Below are positions 18,259 to 27,016 of a DNA stretch of 64,000 nucleotides, one piece after another. The notes below the pieces were generated by a model. It did no database searches and was not told where the DNA came from. It saw only the letters and a list, made by a program, of their open reading frames with translations. The translations under genes and the position numbers were made by a program. Source of the stretch: Synechococcus sp. CS-1325 (lineage in GTDB: Bacteria > Cyanobacteriota > Cyanobacteriia > PCC-6307 > Cyanobiaceae); NCBI GenBank assembly GCA_025128135.1, contig JAHLYW010000046.1, positions 1 to 64,000 on the forward strand, in the 5' to 3' direction. How positions within the stretch are numbered: position 1 is the first letter of the stretch; every line of letters starts with the position of its first letter.

Positions 18259-18261
18259 GCC

Positions 18262-19782
18262 ATGGCCCACAGCTTCAGCGAACTCCAGTCCCAGCTGCAG
18301 CCCCAGTGGGGGGACTTCGATGACGACCGCAGCGGCGGTGATGACCTCAGCCACCGGTCCGAGGGTTGCGATCTGCTCGTGGTTCCTTCGCTGAGCCTGG
18401 ACCAGGGCCAGATGGACCTAGTCGCCGGCGTGCACCACTACGAGGAGCGGCAGCTGTTTTCGCTGATCCGGCTGCGTCATCCGGGGGTGCGGGCCGTCTA
18501 CGTCACCAGCAAGCTGCTGCCGGAGCTGGTGGTGGACGCGGTGCTGGAACTGCTGCCGGGGGTGCCGGCCTCCCATGCCCGGCGCCGCCTTCACCTGTTC
18601 GACACCGACGATGCCTCGCCGCGCCCGCTGACCGAGAAACTGCTGGAGCGCCCGGCCCTGCTGGGGCGGATCCGGGAGCTGTTGCGGCCGGGGCGCAGCT
18701 TCATGACCTGCTTCAACGTCACCCCCCTGGAGAAGCGGCTGTCGGAGCGGCTGCAGATTCCCCTGCTCGGCACCGATCCCGCCCTGGGCTACTGGGGCAG
18801 CAAGGCGGGCAGCCGGGAGCTGTTCCGCCGCTGCGCCGTGCCCCATCCCCCCGGCAGCGGCCTGGTCCATACCCTCGACGCCCTCACCGAAGCCACCGCC
18901 ACCCTCTGGGAAGACCAGCCGAGCCTGGAGCGGGTGGTGGTGAAGCTGAACGAAGGCTTCAGCGGCGAAGGCAATGCCCCCCTCGACCTGCGCCCCCTGG
19001 AGCTGGCGGGCACCGGTTCAGCCGAACGGCGCCGCCGCCTGCGCCAGGCCCTGGGCGCTCTGGCGATGCCGCCGCCCCACTGGCTGGAGCTGCTGCGCGA
19101 CCAGGGAGCCCTGGTGGAGGCCTGGCTGAGTGGCGGCGAGGCGCTCAGCTCCCCCAGCGTGCAGGGGAACATCCATCCCGGCGGCCGGGTGGAGGTGCTC
19201 TCCACCCATGAGCAGGTGCTGGGCGGAGTGAGCGGCCAGACCTACCTGGGTTGCCGCTTCCCCGCCGACGCGACCTACCGCGATGCGCTGATGCGCCATG
19301 GCCTGGCGGTGGGGGAGGCGCTGGCGGCGGAAGGGGCCCTGGAGCGGTTCGCGGTGGACTTCGTGGCCCGGCGCTACGGGGAGCACTGGGATCTGCAGGC
19401 GATCGAGGTGAATCTGCGCAAGGGCGGCACCACCCACCCCTACATGGCCCTGCGCTATGCCACCAACGGCCGGATCGACCCGATCAGCGGAGCGTTCCGC
19501 TCCCCCACCGGTCAGGCCCTCTTCTATACCGCCACCGACAACCTGTGTGATCAGCGGCTGCGGGGATTGCTGCCGATCGACCTGATCGACATCGTGGCGG
19601 CCGCCGGACTTCACTTCGATCCGGCCGAGCTGAGCGGCAGTGTCTTTCATCTGCTGGGTTGCCTCTCCCAGTTCGGCAAACTCGGCATGACCTGCATCGG
19701 CCACAGCGCCGAAGAAGCCGCCCACATCTACAACGCCACGACGGAGCGGCTGATCGCGGGTGCGGAAGCCCTGCGGCGCTGA
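18262..19782 (+). CDS. Peptide ligase PGM1-related ATP-grasp protein
   Basis: A 506-residue protein in the pre-ATP-grasp plus ATP-grasp architecture of PGM1-related ligases. The N-terminal domain has CDLLVVPSLSLDQGQMDL and LLPELVVDAVLELLPG. The ATP-grasp part has LGTDPALGYWGSKAGSRELF, VVVKLNEGFSGEGNA (phosphate loop and Lys) and the metal-binding AIEVNLRKGGTTHP near residue 380. PGM1 of Streptomyces joins peptides to non-standard amino acids in pheganomycin biosynthesis; the cyanobacterial substrate is unknown. It follows mscS by 3 nt. No peptide precursor gene is visible next to it. Confidence 0.78.
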   Translation: MAHSFSELQSQLQPQWGDFDDDRSGGDDLSHRSEGCDLLVVPSLSLDQGQMDLVAGVHHYEERQLFSLIRLRHPGVRAVYVTSKLLPELVVDAVLELLPGVPASHARRRLHLFDTDDASPRPLTEKLLERPALLGRIRELLRPGRSFMTCFNVTPLEKRLSERLQIPLLGTDPALGYWGSKAGSRELFRRCAVPHPPGSGLVHTLDALTEATATLWEDQPSLERVVVKLNEGFSGEGNAPLDLRPLELAGTGSAERRRRLRQALGALAMPPPHWLELLRDQGALVEAWLSGGEALSSPSVQGNIHPGGRVEVLSTHEQVLGGVSGQTYLGCRFPADATYRDALMRHGLAVGEALAAEGALERFAVDFVARRYGEHWDLQAIEVNLRKGGTTHPYMALRYATNGRIDPISGAFRSPTGQALFYTATDNLCDQRLRGLLPIDLIDIVAAAGLHFDPAELSGSVFHLLGCLSQFGKLGMTCIGHSAEEAAHIYNATTERLIAGAEALRR

Positions 19783-19789
19783 ATACCCT

Positions 19790-20842
19790 TCAGGGCTGCC
19801 TGAGCAGATCGCTCAGCCGCAGGGCAACCACTCCGCAGGCGCTGTCCGCGGCACCGCAGTAGATCAGCACCGTTTCCCCCTGAAGAATGATCCCGGTCGG
19901 GAAGATCACATCCGGCACAAACCCCCGGCACTCGTAGTCCAGCTCGGGCACCAGGATCAGCTCACCGGCCCTGCGGATCAGCGCGGGTTGGTCCGGATCC
20001 AGCAGCAGCAGGCCGGCACCGTAACGGCCGACGCCACTCTCCCCTTCCCCCTTGTTGTTGCCGTGATAGATCGCCAGCCAGCCCTCAGAGGTGCGGATCG
20101 GTGGTGTTCCCGCCCCGATCCGGCCCCGATCCCAGGCGGCGGTGGCGCCCAGAAGCGGCTGGTGCCGGCCCCAGTGCAGCAGGTCGGGTGAGGAGGCCAG
20201 CCAGATCTCGGGTCGGCAGAAGGCGTGGGCTGTGGTCGGCCTGTGCAGCGCCTGATACTGGCCACCGATTCGCTCGGGGAACAGCACGACATCCTTGTTC
20301 TCCGGACAGAAGATCACTCCGTGGTGCTGAAAGGAATGGAAATCCCGGGTTGAGGAAAGGGTTGTTGCAGCCCCATGACAGGACACGGCTACGGAGGTGA
20401 TGTAATACCGGTCGTCGATCGGCGTGATGCGGGCATCTTCGATCCCATAAGCCTCGCAAGCCTGGCTGGGTCTGAGGATCTGCGACTCAGCCGCCGCCAG
20501 CTGCAGACCATCCGGGCTGCGAACAACCCTCAGATGGGAGGTGGATGTGAGACGAAGCAGGCCGGTCTGCCGGATCTGCACCACCCGTGCATCCAGCACG
20601 ATCACCTCATGCTGCGGAAGCCAGTCGGTGATCACACAACCGGCTTCCGGATCCCAGCGCGGCAGCCCCACCCATCCCGGCCGAACCTGCCGTGGAGCTT
20701 CAGCCACCCGGATCAGCAGGACAACGCCATCCGCCGTGGCCACAGCCCCCGGGTTGAGAACACCGACCACCCGCAGATCCTCCTGCGAAGGAGCCAGATC
20801 ATCGGCTCGGAGCAGGCAGCGGCTGAACAGACGCGGAATCAT
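19790..20842 (-). CDS. GH130 family glycoside phosphorylase/hydrolase-like protein
   Basis: A 350-residue five-bladed beta-propeller protein of the GH130 type. Key blocks are AYGIEDARITPIDDRYYIT (the catalytic Asp in EDAR), NKDVVLFPERIGGQYQALHRP, IGAGTPPIRTSEGWLAIYHG and CRGFVPDVIFPTGI. GH130 enzymes phosphorolyse or hydrolyse beta-mannosides, for example mannosyl-glucose, beta-1,4- or beta-1,2-manno-oligosaccharides. The phosphate-binding Arg/His set cannot be settled by eye. Last gene of a four-gene operon; its ATG overlaps the stop of the Gfo/Idh/MocA gene by 4 nt. No signal peptide. Confidence 0.87.
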   Translation of the reverse strand: MIPRLFSRCLLRADDLAPSQEDLRVVGVLNPGAVATADGVVLLIRVAEAPRQVRPGWVGLPRWDPEAGCVITDWLPQHEVIVLDARVVQIRQTGLLRLTSTSHLRVVRSPDGLQLAAAESQILRPSQACEAYGIEDARITPIDDRYYITSVAVSCHGAATTLSSTRDFHSFQHHGVIFCPENKDVVLFPERIGGQYQALHRPTTAHAFCRPEIWLASSPDLLHWGRHQPLLGATAAWDRGRIGAGTPPIRTSEGWLAIYHGNNKGEGESGVGRYGAGLLLLDPDQPALIRRAGELILVPELDYECRGFVPDVIFPTGIILQGETVLIYCGAADSACGVVALRLSDLLRQP

Positions 20843-21951
20843 GGGCTGGAATCAGCCAGCTCGGTGGCCGCGCAGGCCATGGCCAGCGATTGACGGCCGT
20901 TCGCCTCGGTGATCAGCCGCGGATGGGAGCGATCGGCCAGCCAGGCGAGCTGGTCAGCGAACAGGGCTCGCAGCAGCTCACAATAACGACGCATCTTCTC
21001 GGCATGCAGGCCTGCTCTGAGATCGATTTTCTGATACACATCAAAATCCTTGTGCCGCCCCCGAGCCAGCCGATCCGGGCCGGAATAGCTGTTGAGAACA
21101 TCGAGCTGCGCATCAGGAAAAATCTCCATCAACGTGCGCGTCTGCGCCTCATCCACCACCGCCTTGAGCCGAACCCGGATGGGGACCCATTCATCAAGGG
21201 TCAGCTCACCGCGCTCAAACAACAGGCGGAATTCCTGGCGTTCCAGCCGTGCCGGCTGGGTGAACCCATGATAGAAGGTGACCAGGGCACCATTGCCATA
21301 GCGCACCACACACTGCACCTGCTCCTCCACGCCTGAGCCCGGACGCAGGATGCGCTGGGCGGCCACCACCTCCCCCTGGCCCAACCAGCCTTCAAACAGA
21401 TCGAAGAAGTGCACGCCGTGTTCAATGAAAATGCCGCCACTTCTGGCACGATCCCAGAACCAGTGCTCCGGTGAGAGCCCTTCATCACCGGCGGCATTAT
21501 CAAACCAGCCGTGCAGGAACTCGCCGAGCACCCGCGATTCGATCAGTCGGTGCACGGCCTCATACAGCGGGTTGTAGCGCTGCATCAGGTTGGCGATGCA
21601 CAACTGATCACCGGCTCGGGCGAGCTGAAGGAGATCATCCGCCTGCTCCACCGTGAGAGCCAGCGGCTTCTCACAGATCACATGTTTCCCTGCTTCCAGG
21701 GCGGCACGCACCTGGGAATAGTGGAGGAAAGGCGGCGTTGCGATGTAGACGAGATCCACCTCCTCCATTTGGAGCAGCGTCTCCACATCCAGCGGTTCAG
21801 TGACACCGAAGCGACGGGCCATGGCGATGGCCGCCTCACGATGGGTGCCGGCGATGGCAACAAGCTCCGCCCCCTCGACCTGAAGGAATTGCTGCAGGGC
21901 AAACAGGCCGAAACCGCCTGCTCCGATGGCGCCGATGCGGGTTCTGGTCAT
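20839..21951 (-). CDS. Gfo/Idh/MocA family oxidoreductase
   Basis: A 370-residue NAD(P)-dependent oxidoreductase. It opens with the Rossmann motif RIGAIGAGGFGLFALQQF, followed by VDLVYIATPPFLHYSQ and the family signature GKHVICEKPLAL. The region FIEHGVHFFDLFEGWLG contains the likely catalytic His/Asp block. Substrates in this family are sugars or cyclitols, for example inositol or sugar 3-keto forms. It overlaps both neighbours by 4 nt, so it likely acts on the same glycan or sugar as the flanking GH130 and glycosyltransferase. Confidence 0.88.
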   Translation of the reverse strand: MTRTRIGAIGAGGFGLFALQQFLQVEGAELVAIAGTHREAAIAMARRFGVTEPLDVETLLQMEEVDLVYIATPPFLHYSQVRAALEAGKHVICEKPLALTVEQADDLLQLARAGDQLCIANLMQRYNPLYEAVHRLIESRVLGEFLHGWFDNAAGDEGLSPEHWFWDRARSGGIFIEHGVHFFDLFEGWLGQGEVVAAQRILRPGSGVEEQVQCVVRYGNGALVTFYHGFTQPARLERQEFRLLFERGELTLDEWVPIRVRLKAVVDEAQTRTLMEIFPDAQLDVLNSYSGPDRLARGRHKDFDVYQKIDLRAGLHAEKMRRYCELLRALFADQLAWLADRSHPRLITEANGRQSLAMACAATELADSSP

Positions 21952-24218
21952 CGTTTTTGGTGGGGATGGCGAGCGTGTTCAAGAAGTCGCATCTCCTGGA
22001 GTGCCAGCAGAAAGGCGAGGGTCGATTCGGCACCCTGGTTCTGATTGACACTGTCGTCCTGAAGACCATCGAAGCAGCCCCCCGTGAGCGCGTTATAGAG
22101 GGGTAGGTGGAGATCGTTTCCACCGAGAAACCAGGCGAAGGCCCGCCACGCTTCATCCAGCCAGAAGTCATCGCCTGTGGCCGACCAGGCTTCGACGCAG
22201 GCGGAAACCGAAGCGCAGGCCTCCAGGGGTTGCTGGTCGAAGCTGGCCCGGAACTGACCTCGCCTCCAGAAACCGTTCGAGCCGATCGGCCTGAAGTGAC
22301 CGGCCTCGGCGGTCTGCACAGCCATCAGCCAGCGCAGACTGCGCAGACCCACCTCGAGAGCGTCACTGCGTTGCGACCAGCGCCCGCTGAGAATCAGGGC
22401 ATGCGGAAGCGAGGCGTTGTCATAACTGAGAACATTCTCGAACCATGGCCATTCATCCCCACAGGTGGCCTGGAAGGCGTCGAGCAACTGGTCGGTCAGC
22501 TGGTCGCGCATCAGATTGACGGTGCGATCACCACTCAGTTTTCGCAGGTATTCATGGATGGCCTTGAGCCCAAGGGCCCAGGCCCGTGGACTTGTTGTCT
22601 GCGTCACCGACGGCAACGCCAACCGAAAAAGATCCGCTGCCCAGTGACGCAGGTCGTCGCGTTGTGATCGCCCCACACAAGCACCCAGTGCCAGCAACGT
22701 GCGACCCAGACAATCGTCGGAACCATCCTCATCGAGCCAGCTGCGCTCGAAACTCATGAAATTATGAAACCGACAGGTTTCGGGGATGAAGGCATGGTTG
22801 ATGAACGACCCGTAACAGGTGGCAAGCGATTGCACGAGCGGGGTGACGTCACCCGATTCTTCAAGCATCACCAGCAACTGCAGGGCCCGGACATTGTCAT
22901 CCGTGCAATAGCCTTCCTTGAAGTTGGGCAGCGTGTATTTAGCGTGCTGATAGATACCCGTTGAATCCGAAATTCGCTGGAGGTGCACCAGGCGCATCAC
23001 CGGCAATTCGCGCGGTTCCTGCCCCAGGGGCGTAAGGAGAGCGTGGAGGGCAGAACCATTTCCACGCTCAAGCCGGGCACGCTCAAAGGAGGCGTAATAC
23101 AGCGTGGCTGTATGGCTCCAGATCATGCCGCGGCCAAGCAGATAGGCCTGTTTACGCATGGCATGACGGCGGACATCATCCAGCAACAGACCGATCAGCG
23201 CCTTGGCGATGGCGTCACTGTCGCGAAAGGGGACCAGAACCCCTCGCCCATCAGCGAGGAGCTCCTCGGCATGCCAGTAGGGGGTGGAGATCACCGCCTT
23301 GCCGCAACCAAAGGCATAAGACAGCGTGCCGGAGGTGATCTGGTCGGGATTCAAGTAGGGGGTGATGTAGATGTCTGCGACACCGAGAAAATCCTTCAAC
23401 TCCTCAAAACCAACAAATCGGTTGTAGAAGATCACCTGCTTTCTCACCCCCAGCTCGATGGCCAGCCGTTCCAGGCTCAACCGGTAGGTCTCGCCCTGCT
23501 CACGCAAAAGATGGGGGTGGGTTGCGCCCAGAACGATGTACACCATCTCAGGGAACTCCTTGACCACCTCGGGCAAAGCACGGATCACGGTTTCGATTCC
23601 CTTGGCAGGTGAGATCAGCCCGAAGGTGAGCAGCACCTGTTTACCCTCAACGCCGAACTGATCCTTGTAATAGTTGGGATCCACAAACGGCATGTCTGGG
23701 ACGCCGTGGGGAATCACATCCAGGTGATCGGAGGGCACCTCATAGATTTCTTCGAGAATCCGCTTACCGCGATCGCTCATCACAATGATCCGGGTCGAAA
23801 GAGCGGCAACCTCCTTCATCACAAGGCGCTGCTCCGCGGTCGGCTCCTCCAGGATCGTATGGAGTTGGGTGACAACAGGGAGATGAACATTACGAAGCAG
23901 CGTCAGGATATGGCTGCCGGCCGGTCCACCATAGATGCCGAACTCGTGCTGTACACAGACAACATCGGCGTCGGTCAGATTCAGAAAGTCTGCCGCACGG
24001 CGATAGCTGTGGAGCTCCTGCTCGGCAATTTCAAAGCGAACTTCAGGAGGATAGGCATAGCCCTCCGGCACATCATTGACCGCAACAATGAAACAATCGT
24101 TACCGACTGCATCGTCTGTCAGCGAGCGATAGACGGAATGGGTGAAGGTGGCGATTCCGCACTTGCGCGGCAGATAGTCGCCAACAATGGCAATCTTGCG
24201 TGTGGATCTTGGTTTCAA
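21948..24218 (-). CDS. Two-domain protein: GT4 glycosyltransferase plus (alpha/alpha) toroid domain
   Basis: A 756-residue protein. Residues 1-400 are a GT-B glycosyltransferase of the GT4 kind: GDYLPRKCGIATFTHSVYRSL, VCVQHEFGIYGG, LTFGLISPAKGIETVIRALP and YITPYLNPDQITSGTLSYAFG. From about 420 a helical toroid-like domain begins: LQRISDSTGIYQHAKYTLPNFKEGYCTDDNVRAL and later WPWFENVLSYDNASLPHALIL. The second domain resembles glycosidase-like helical barrels often fused to or found beside such transferases. It probably both builds and senses or trims the product. 4-nt overlaps on both sides. Confidence 0.85.
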   Translation of the reverse strand: MKPRSTRKIAIVGDYLPRKCGIATFTHSVYRSLTDDAVGNDCFIVAVNDVPEGYAYPPEVRFEIAEQELHSYRRAADFLNLTDADVVCVQHEFGIYGGPAGSHILTLLRNVHLPVVTQLHTILEEPTAEQRLVMKEVAALSTRIIVMSDRGKRILEEIYEVPSDHLDVIPHGVPDMPFVDPNYYKDQFGVEGKQVLLTFGLISPAKGIETVIRALPEVVKEFPEMVYIVLGATHPHLLREQGETYRLSLERLAIELGVRKQVIFYNRFVGFEELKDFLGVADIYITPYLNPDQITSGTLSYAFGCGKAVISTPYWHAEELLADGRGVLVPFRDSDAIAKALIGLLLDDVRRHAMRKQAYLLGRGMIWSHTATLYYASFERARLERGNGSALHALLTPLGQEPRELPVMRLVHLQRISDSTGIYQHAKYTLPNFKEGYCTDDNVRALQLLVMLEESGDVTPLVQSLATCYGSFINHAFIPETCRFHNFMSFERSWLDEDGSDDCLGRTLLALGACVGRSQRDDLRHWAADLFRLALPSVTQTTSPRAWALGLKAIHEYLRKLSGDRTVNLMRDQLTDQLLDAFQATCGDEWPWFENVLSYDNASLPHALILSGRWSQRSDALEVGLRSLRWLMAVQTAEAGHFRPIGSNGFWRRGQFRASFDQQPLEACASVSACVEAWSATGDDFWLDEAWRAFAWFLGGNDLHLPLYNALTGGCFDGLQDDSVNQNQGAESTLAFLLALQEMRLLEHARHPHQKR

Positions 24219-25690
24219 GGATTGTCCTCCATTCGAGTGGCTTTCAAGGCGCCCAACAACTCCTCAACCGATAGGGTGGCAAAACTGGTGGACTGATCAC
24301 TCATGGCATACGGTAAAATCAGTTTACCGGCATGGATCAGCGATCCGCAGCTATACACCACATTGGGTACATATCCTTCACGTTCCTCCTGGGTTGGCTC
24401 CAGCAGCGGCTCCGTCAGGCGCCCGATCACCCGGCCGGGGTCTTCGAGGTCAAGCAGGATCGCTCCGATCGTGTAGCGGCGCATCGGCCCCACACCATGG
24501 GTCAGCACCAGCCAGCCGGCCTCGGTTTCAATCGGCGAACCACAGTTGCCGATCTGTACGAATTCCCAGGGATAGGTGGGTCGCATCAGGATGCTTTTCT
24601 CATACCAGAAGTTCAGCTGATCGGAATACATCAAGTAGATATTTTCACCATCCTGCCTGGAGAGCATGGCGTAATGGCCCCTCACTTTTCGCGGGAAAAG
24701 AGCCATGCCTTTGTTCTCCACCTCGGGCCCATTCAAGGTGCTGATTTTGAAACGGCTGAAATCCTTGGTTTCGAGAAGTTGAGGGAAAACCAGTTGCCCA
24801 TCATAGGCACTATAGGTTGCATAATAAGTCGTCTGGCCATCATCATCACAGAAGGCAACAAAACGAGCATCCTCAATTCCTCGCCTTTCGGTGGGAGAGG
24901 TGGGAAAGATCACCCGCTCCGAGCAGTCATCACCCGTATCAAAACTGATCTCGTAATTGGCCCGCGCCAGGGACAGAACACTCTCCGCCACCTGCAGGCT
25001 GTCTCCAGTTCCGAATCGATCCCGACGCAGCGCCTGGCTGGTCAGCACGGTGAGCTGCTCAAAGCTGAAATGATCCTGCAGCTGATCCATCAACCGTTGG
25101 GCAAACGGTGAAAGCAGCCCCAACTCAAGCAGCTTGCGCTCGAACAGATATTTGTCATAACTTGGGTTGGGATGGACATCCGCAGCGGCCACAAAAGGGC
25201 TCGGCACATCAAGCACAATGTCCAGCTGACGATTGATCACCCCGGTGCGGAAGACAATCGAGGAAATATGGCCCTCACCGGTGGCACGCAGGCTCAGCAG
25301 AAAGCGCAGGCTGCCCTCTTCCAGGCCCGACTGATCGGGGTGTGGCACGATCGACGGGTTGAATAGAGCCGCCGCTTCGAGCGAGTATTCCAGTGTGAAG
25401 TAGGCGCCGATCAGCAGCCGCTCACAATGATTCAGGGGCTGGTCGGAGATCAGATACTCGCGCGCATGATCAAAGCGGCTGAGCAGAAATGTCTGCAGCT
25501 TTTCATGGCGACCTTCGAATCGCTCCAGCATGAGGGCTGCTTCGTGCTCCGCATCAGAGGGACTCAGGGATGTGACCCGAGCGACGATGCGTTGAACCCG
25601 CTCCCTGTTGCTCCATTCAAAGGGTCTGAAAAAGACACGGGAAGGATCGGGCCGAATCTGAATTGACGTTCTATTGACTTGGACAGTCAT
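24215..25690 (-). CDS. GH130 family protein with N-terminal extension
   Basis: A 491-residue GH130 protein, first gene of the operon. About 110 residues of helical N-terminal extension (PSRVFFRPFEWSNRERVQRI, LLIGAYFTLEYSLEAAALFNPS) precede the propeller. Propeller motifs are RGIEDARFVAFCDDDGQTTYYATY, VENKGMALFPRKVRGHYAMLSRQ, IGNCGSPIETEAGWLVLTHG and GYVPNVVYSCG. It is only distantly similar to the second GH130 at 19790, so the two likely have different substrates or directions. The stop overlaps the glycosyltransferase start. The upstream 95 bases are comparatively AT-rich and probably contain the operon promoter. Confidence 0.87.
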   Translation of the reverse strand: MTVQVNRTSIQIRPDPSRVFFRPFEWSNRERVQRIVARVTSLSPSDAEHEAALMLERFEGRHEKLQTFLLSRFDHAREYLISDQPLNHCERLLIGAYFTLEYSLEAAALFNPSIVPHPDQSGLEEGSLRFLLSLRATGEGHISSIVFRTGVINRQLDIVLDVPSPFVAAADVHPNPSYDKYLFERKLLELGLLSPFAQRLMDQLQDHFSFEQLTVLTSQALRRDRFGTGDSLQVAESVLSLARANYEISFDTGDDCSERVIFPTSPTERRGIEDARFVAFCDDDGQTTYYATYSAYDGQLVFPQLLETKDFSRFKISTLNGPEVENKGMALFPRKVRGHYAMLSRQDGENIYLMYSDQLNFWYEKSILMRPTYPWEFVQIGNCGSPIETEAGWLVLTHGVGPMRRYTIGAILLDLEDPGRVIGRLTEPLLEPTQEEREGYVPNVVYSCGSLIHAGKLILPYAMSDQSTSFATLSVEELLGALKATRMEDNP

Positions 25691-26097
25691 GGTTGATGAT
25701 CTCTTCCGATCCGTGAAAAATGGCTAGAGTGATGCCTTGATCGCTGATGCGTTCACTCTGCCGTTTCTCAACCCCTTGCCTCCATTCAGGCTAGGTTGCC
25801 GCCGGCCCCGGGTAACAGGCAGGATCCAGGCAGGCTTGAGAAGTTGGCCTGGATCGCTCTTCCCTCTCCTGTGACCGGCCGAGCACCGATCCGCCCTGGC
25901 TCCTCGCTGGCCGCAACTGGCTCAGGGCCATGTTGATCATGGCAAGTTGGTTGGTTAGGCAAGCAGGCCAGAATTGGGGCCAGAAAGCCTCGCTGAATGG
26001 CTGCTGAACTGCGGATCATCGATTGATCTTCAGCCCAGAAGCAGCGATTGATCGGCGATCCATCTCCAGGATCCGCATCCTTATCCTTCAATCATCC
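25691..26097. other. 407-nt intergenic stretch between the GH130 operon and DUF2256
   Basis: No convincing gene. Reading toward the GH130 operon there is a TTGAGA hexamer at about 25764-25769 (on the minus strand) but no good -10 at the right distance. An open frame on the minus strand (25786-26091) has no start signal, no coding-like composition and overlaps the DUF2256 promoter side; it is not called. The stretch probably carries divergent promoters. Confidence 0.4.
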
Positions 26098-27016
26098 ATG
26101 CCCGCTCCCGCCGAACGAGCCACCAAGGTCTGTCCGGTCTGCGGAAGGCCCTTTCAATGGCGCCGGAAATGGAAAGAGGTCTGGGAGCAGGTGCGCTACT
26201 GCTCGGAGCGCTGCCGCCGCCGCAGGTCGATGGCGTCCAGCCCGAAGTGAGCGGCGGGGCCGGGGGCTTGAACGCCCTGAAACGCAGCCGCACGTAGTCG
26301 GCCACCCAGAGGCCATCAGCTTGTTGCAGGGCCAAGCGAAGGCTGGCCACCACCTCCTCGATCAGGGCGGGACGCTGCTCGGGGGAAACCGCACCGGTGT
26401 AGGTGTGGCAGAAGGTTTCGATCCAGGCCCCCACCGACCCCGGCAGCGGCGTGGGGCGCGGGATCAGCTCGATCCGCTCCACCTCGAAACCGGCCGCCTC
26501 CAGCAGGCTGCGGTAGGCGGCCGGTCCGGGGAAGAACGTGTCGGGTTCCACCACCAGCCCGCGCCTGGCCAGGGCAGCGACCAGGGCGCGGTGGATGGCC
26601 GCCACATTGCCCTGACCACCGAACTCGGCCACGAAGCGTCCGCCCGGCCGCAGGGCCCGGAAGACCCCCTCGATCACCGGCTCCGGCGGCAGCATCCAGT
26701 GCAGGGCGGCGTTGGAGAACACCGCCTCGAACATGTCGCTGAACGGCAGCGACTGGCCGTGCAGCTGGCGTGCATCGAGGCCGAGCTCCCGGGCCGCCGC
26801 CACCATCGCCGCGCTGGCATCGACACCGATCACGACGCAGCCGCGCTCGACCAACCGCCGGGTGAGGGCCCCATCGCCACAGCCCAGGTCGAGGATCCGC
26901 TCGCCGGGCTGGGGATCGAGCCACTCCAGCACCGCACCGGCCAGATCGGACACGAAGCGGGCGTTGGCCGCATAGCGCTCGGCGTTCCAGCTCTGGCTGC
27001 TGGCTGCAGCGTTCAT
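26081..27016 (-). CDS. Class I SAM-dependent methyltransferase
   Basis: A 311-residue frame whose first 225 residues are a normal methyltransferase of the trans-aconitate-methyltransferase/UbiE kind: [16 protein letters not shown], the SAM loop [37 protein letters not shown] and [13 protein letters not shown]. The family normally ends soon after [12 protein letters not shown], here residue 249. The last 60 residues are antisense to DUF2256 and look like non-coding read-through (Pro/Ser-rich). Loss of the original stop is likely. The start overlaps the trhO stop by 4 nt, and it is the last gene of the trhO-bioB-uppS-cdaA strand run. Confidence 0.8.
   Translation of the reverse strand: MNAAASSQSWNAERYAANARFVSDLAGAVLEWLDPQPGERILDLGCGDGALTRRLVERGCVVIGVDASAAMVAAARELGLDARQLHGQSLPFSDMFEAVFSNAALHWMLPPEPVIEGVFRALRPGGRFVAEFGGQGNVAAIHRALVAALARRGLVVEPDTFFPGPAAYRSLLEAAGFEVERIELIPRPTPLPGSVGAWIETFCHTYTGAVSPEQRPALIEEVVASLRLALQQADGLWVADYVRLRFRAFKPPAPPLTSGWTPSTCGGGSAPSSSAPAPRPLSISGAIERAFRRPDRPWWLVRRERAWMIEG
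26098..26250 (+). CDS. DUF2256 zinc-ribbon-like protein
   Basis: A 50-residue protein matching DUF2256: [20 protein letters not shown] followed by [12 protein letters not shown]. Two CxxC-like pairs (CPVC and CSERC) probably bind zinc. The family is short and often found next to cryptochrome/photolyase or methyltransferase genes; its role is unknown. It lies entirely inside the 3' end of the methyltransferase gene on the opposite strand, an unusual arrangement. Confidence 0.8.
   Translation: MPAPAERATKVCPVCGRPFQWRRKWKEVWEQVRYCSERCRRRRSMASSPK

Noticed and set aside
25786..26091. A 101-codon minus-strand frame upstream of the GH130 operon
   Set aside because: No ribosome-binding site, no family character, and lies in the probable promoter region.
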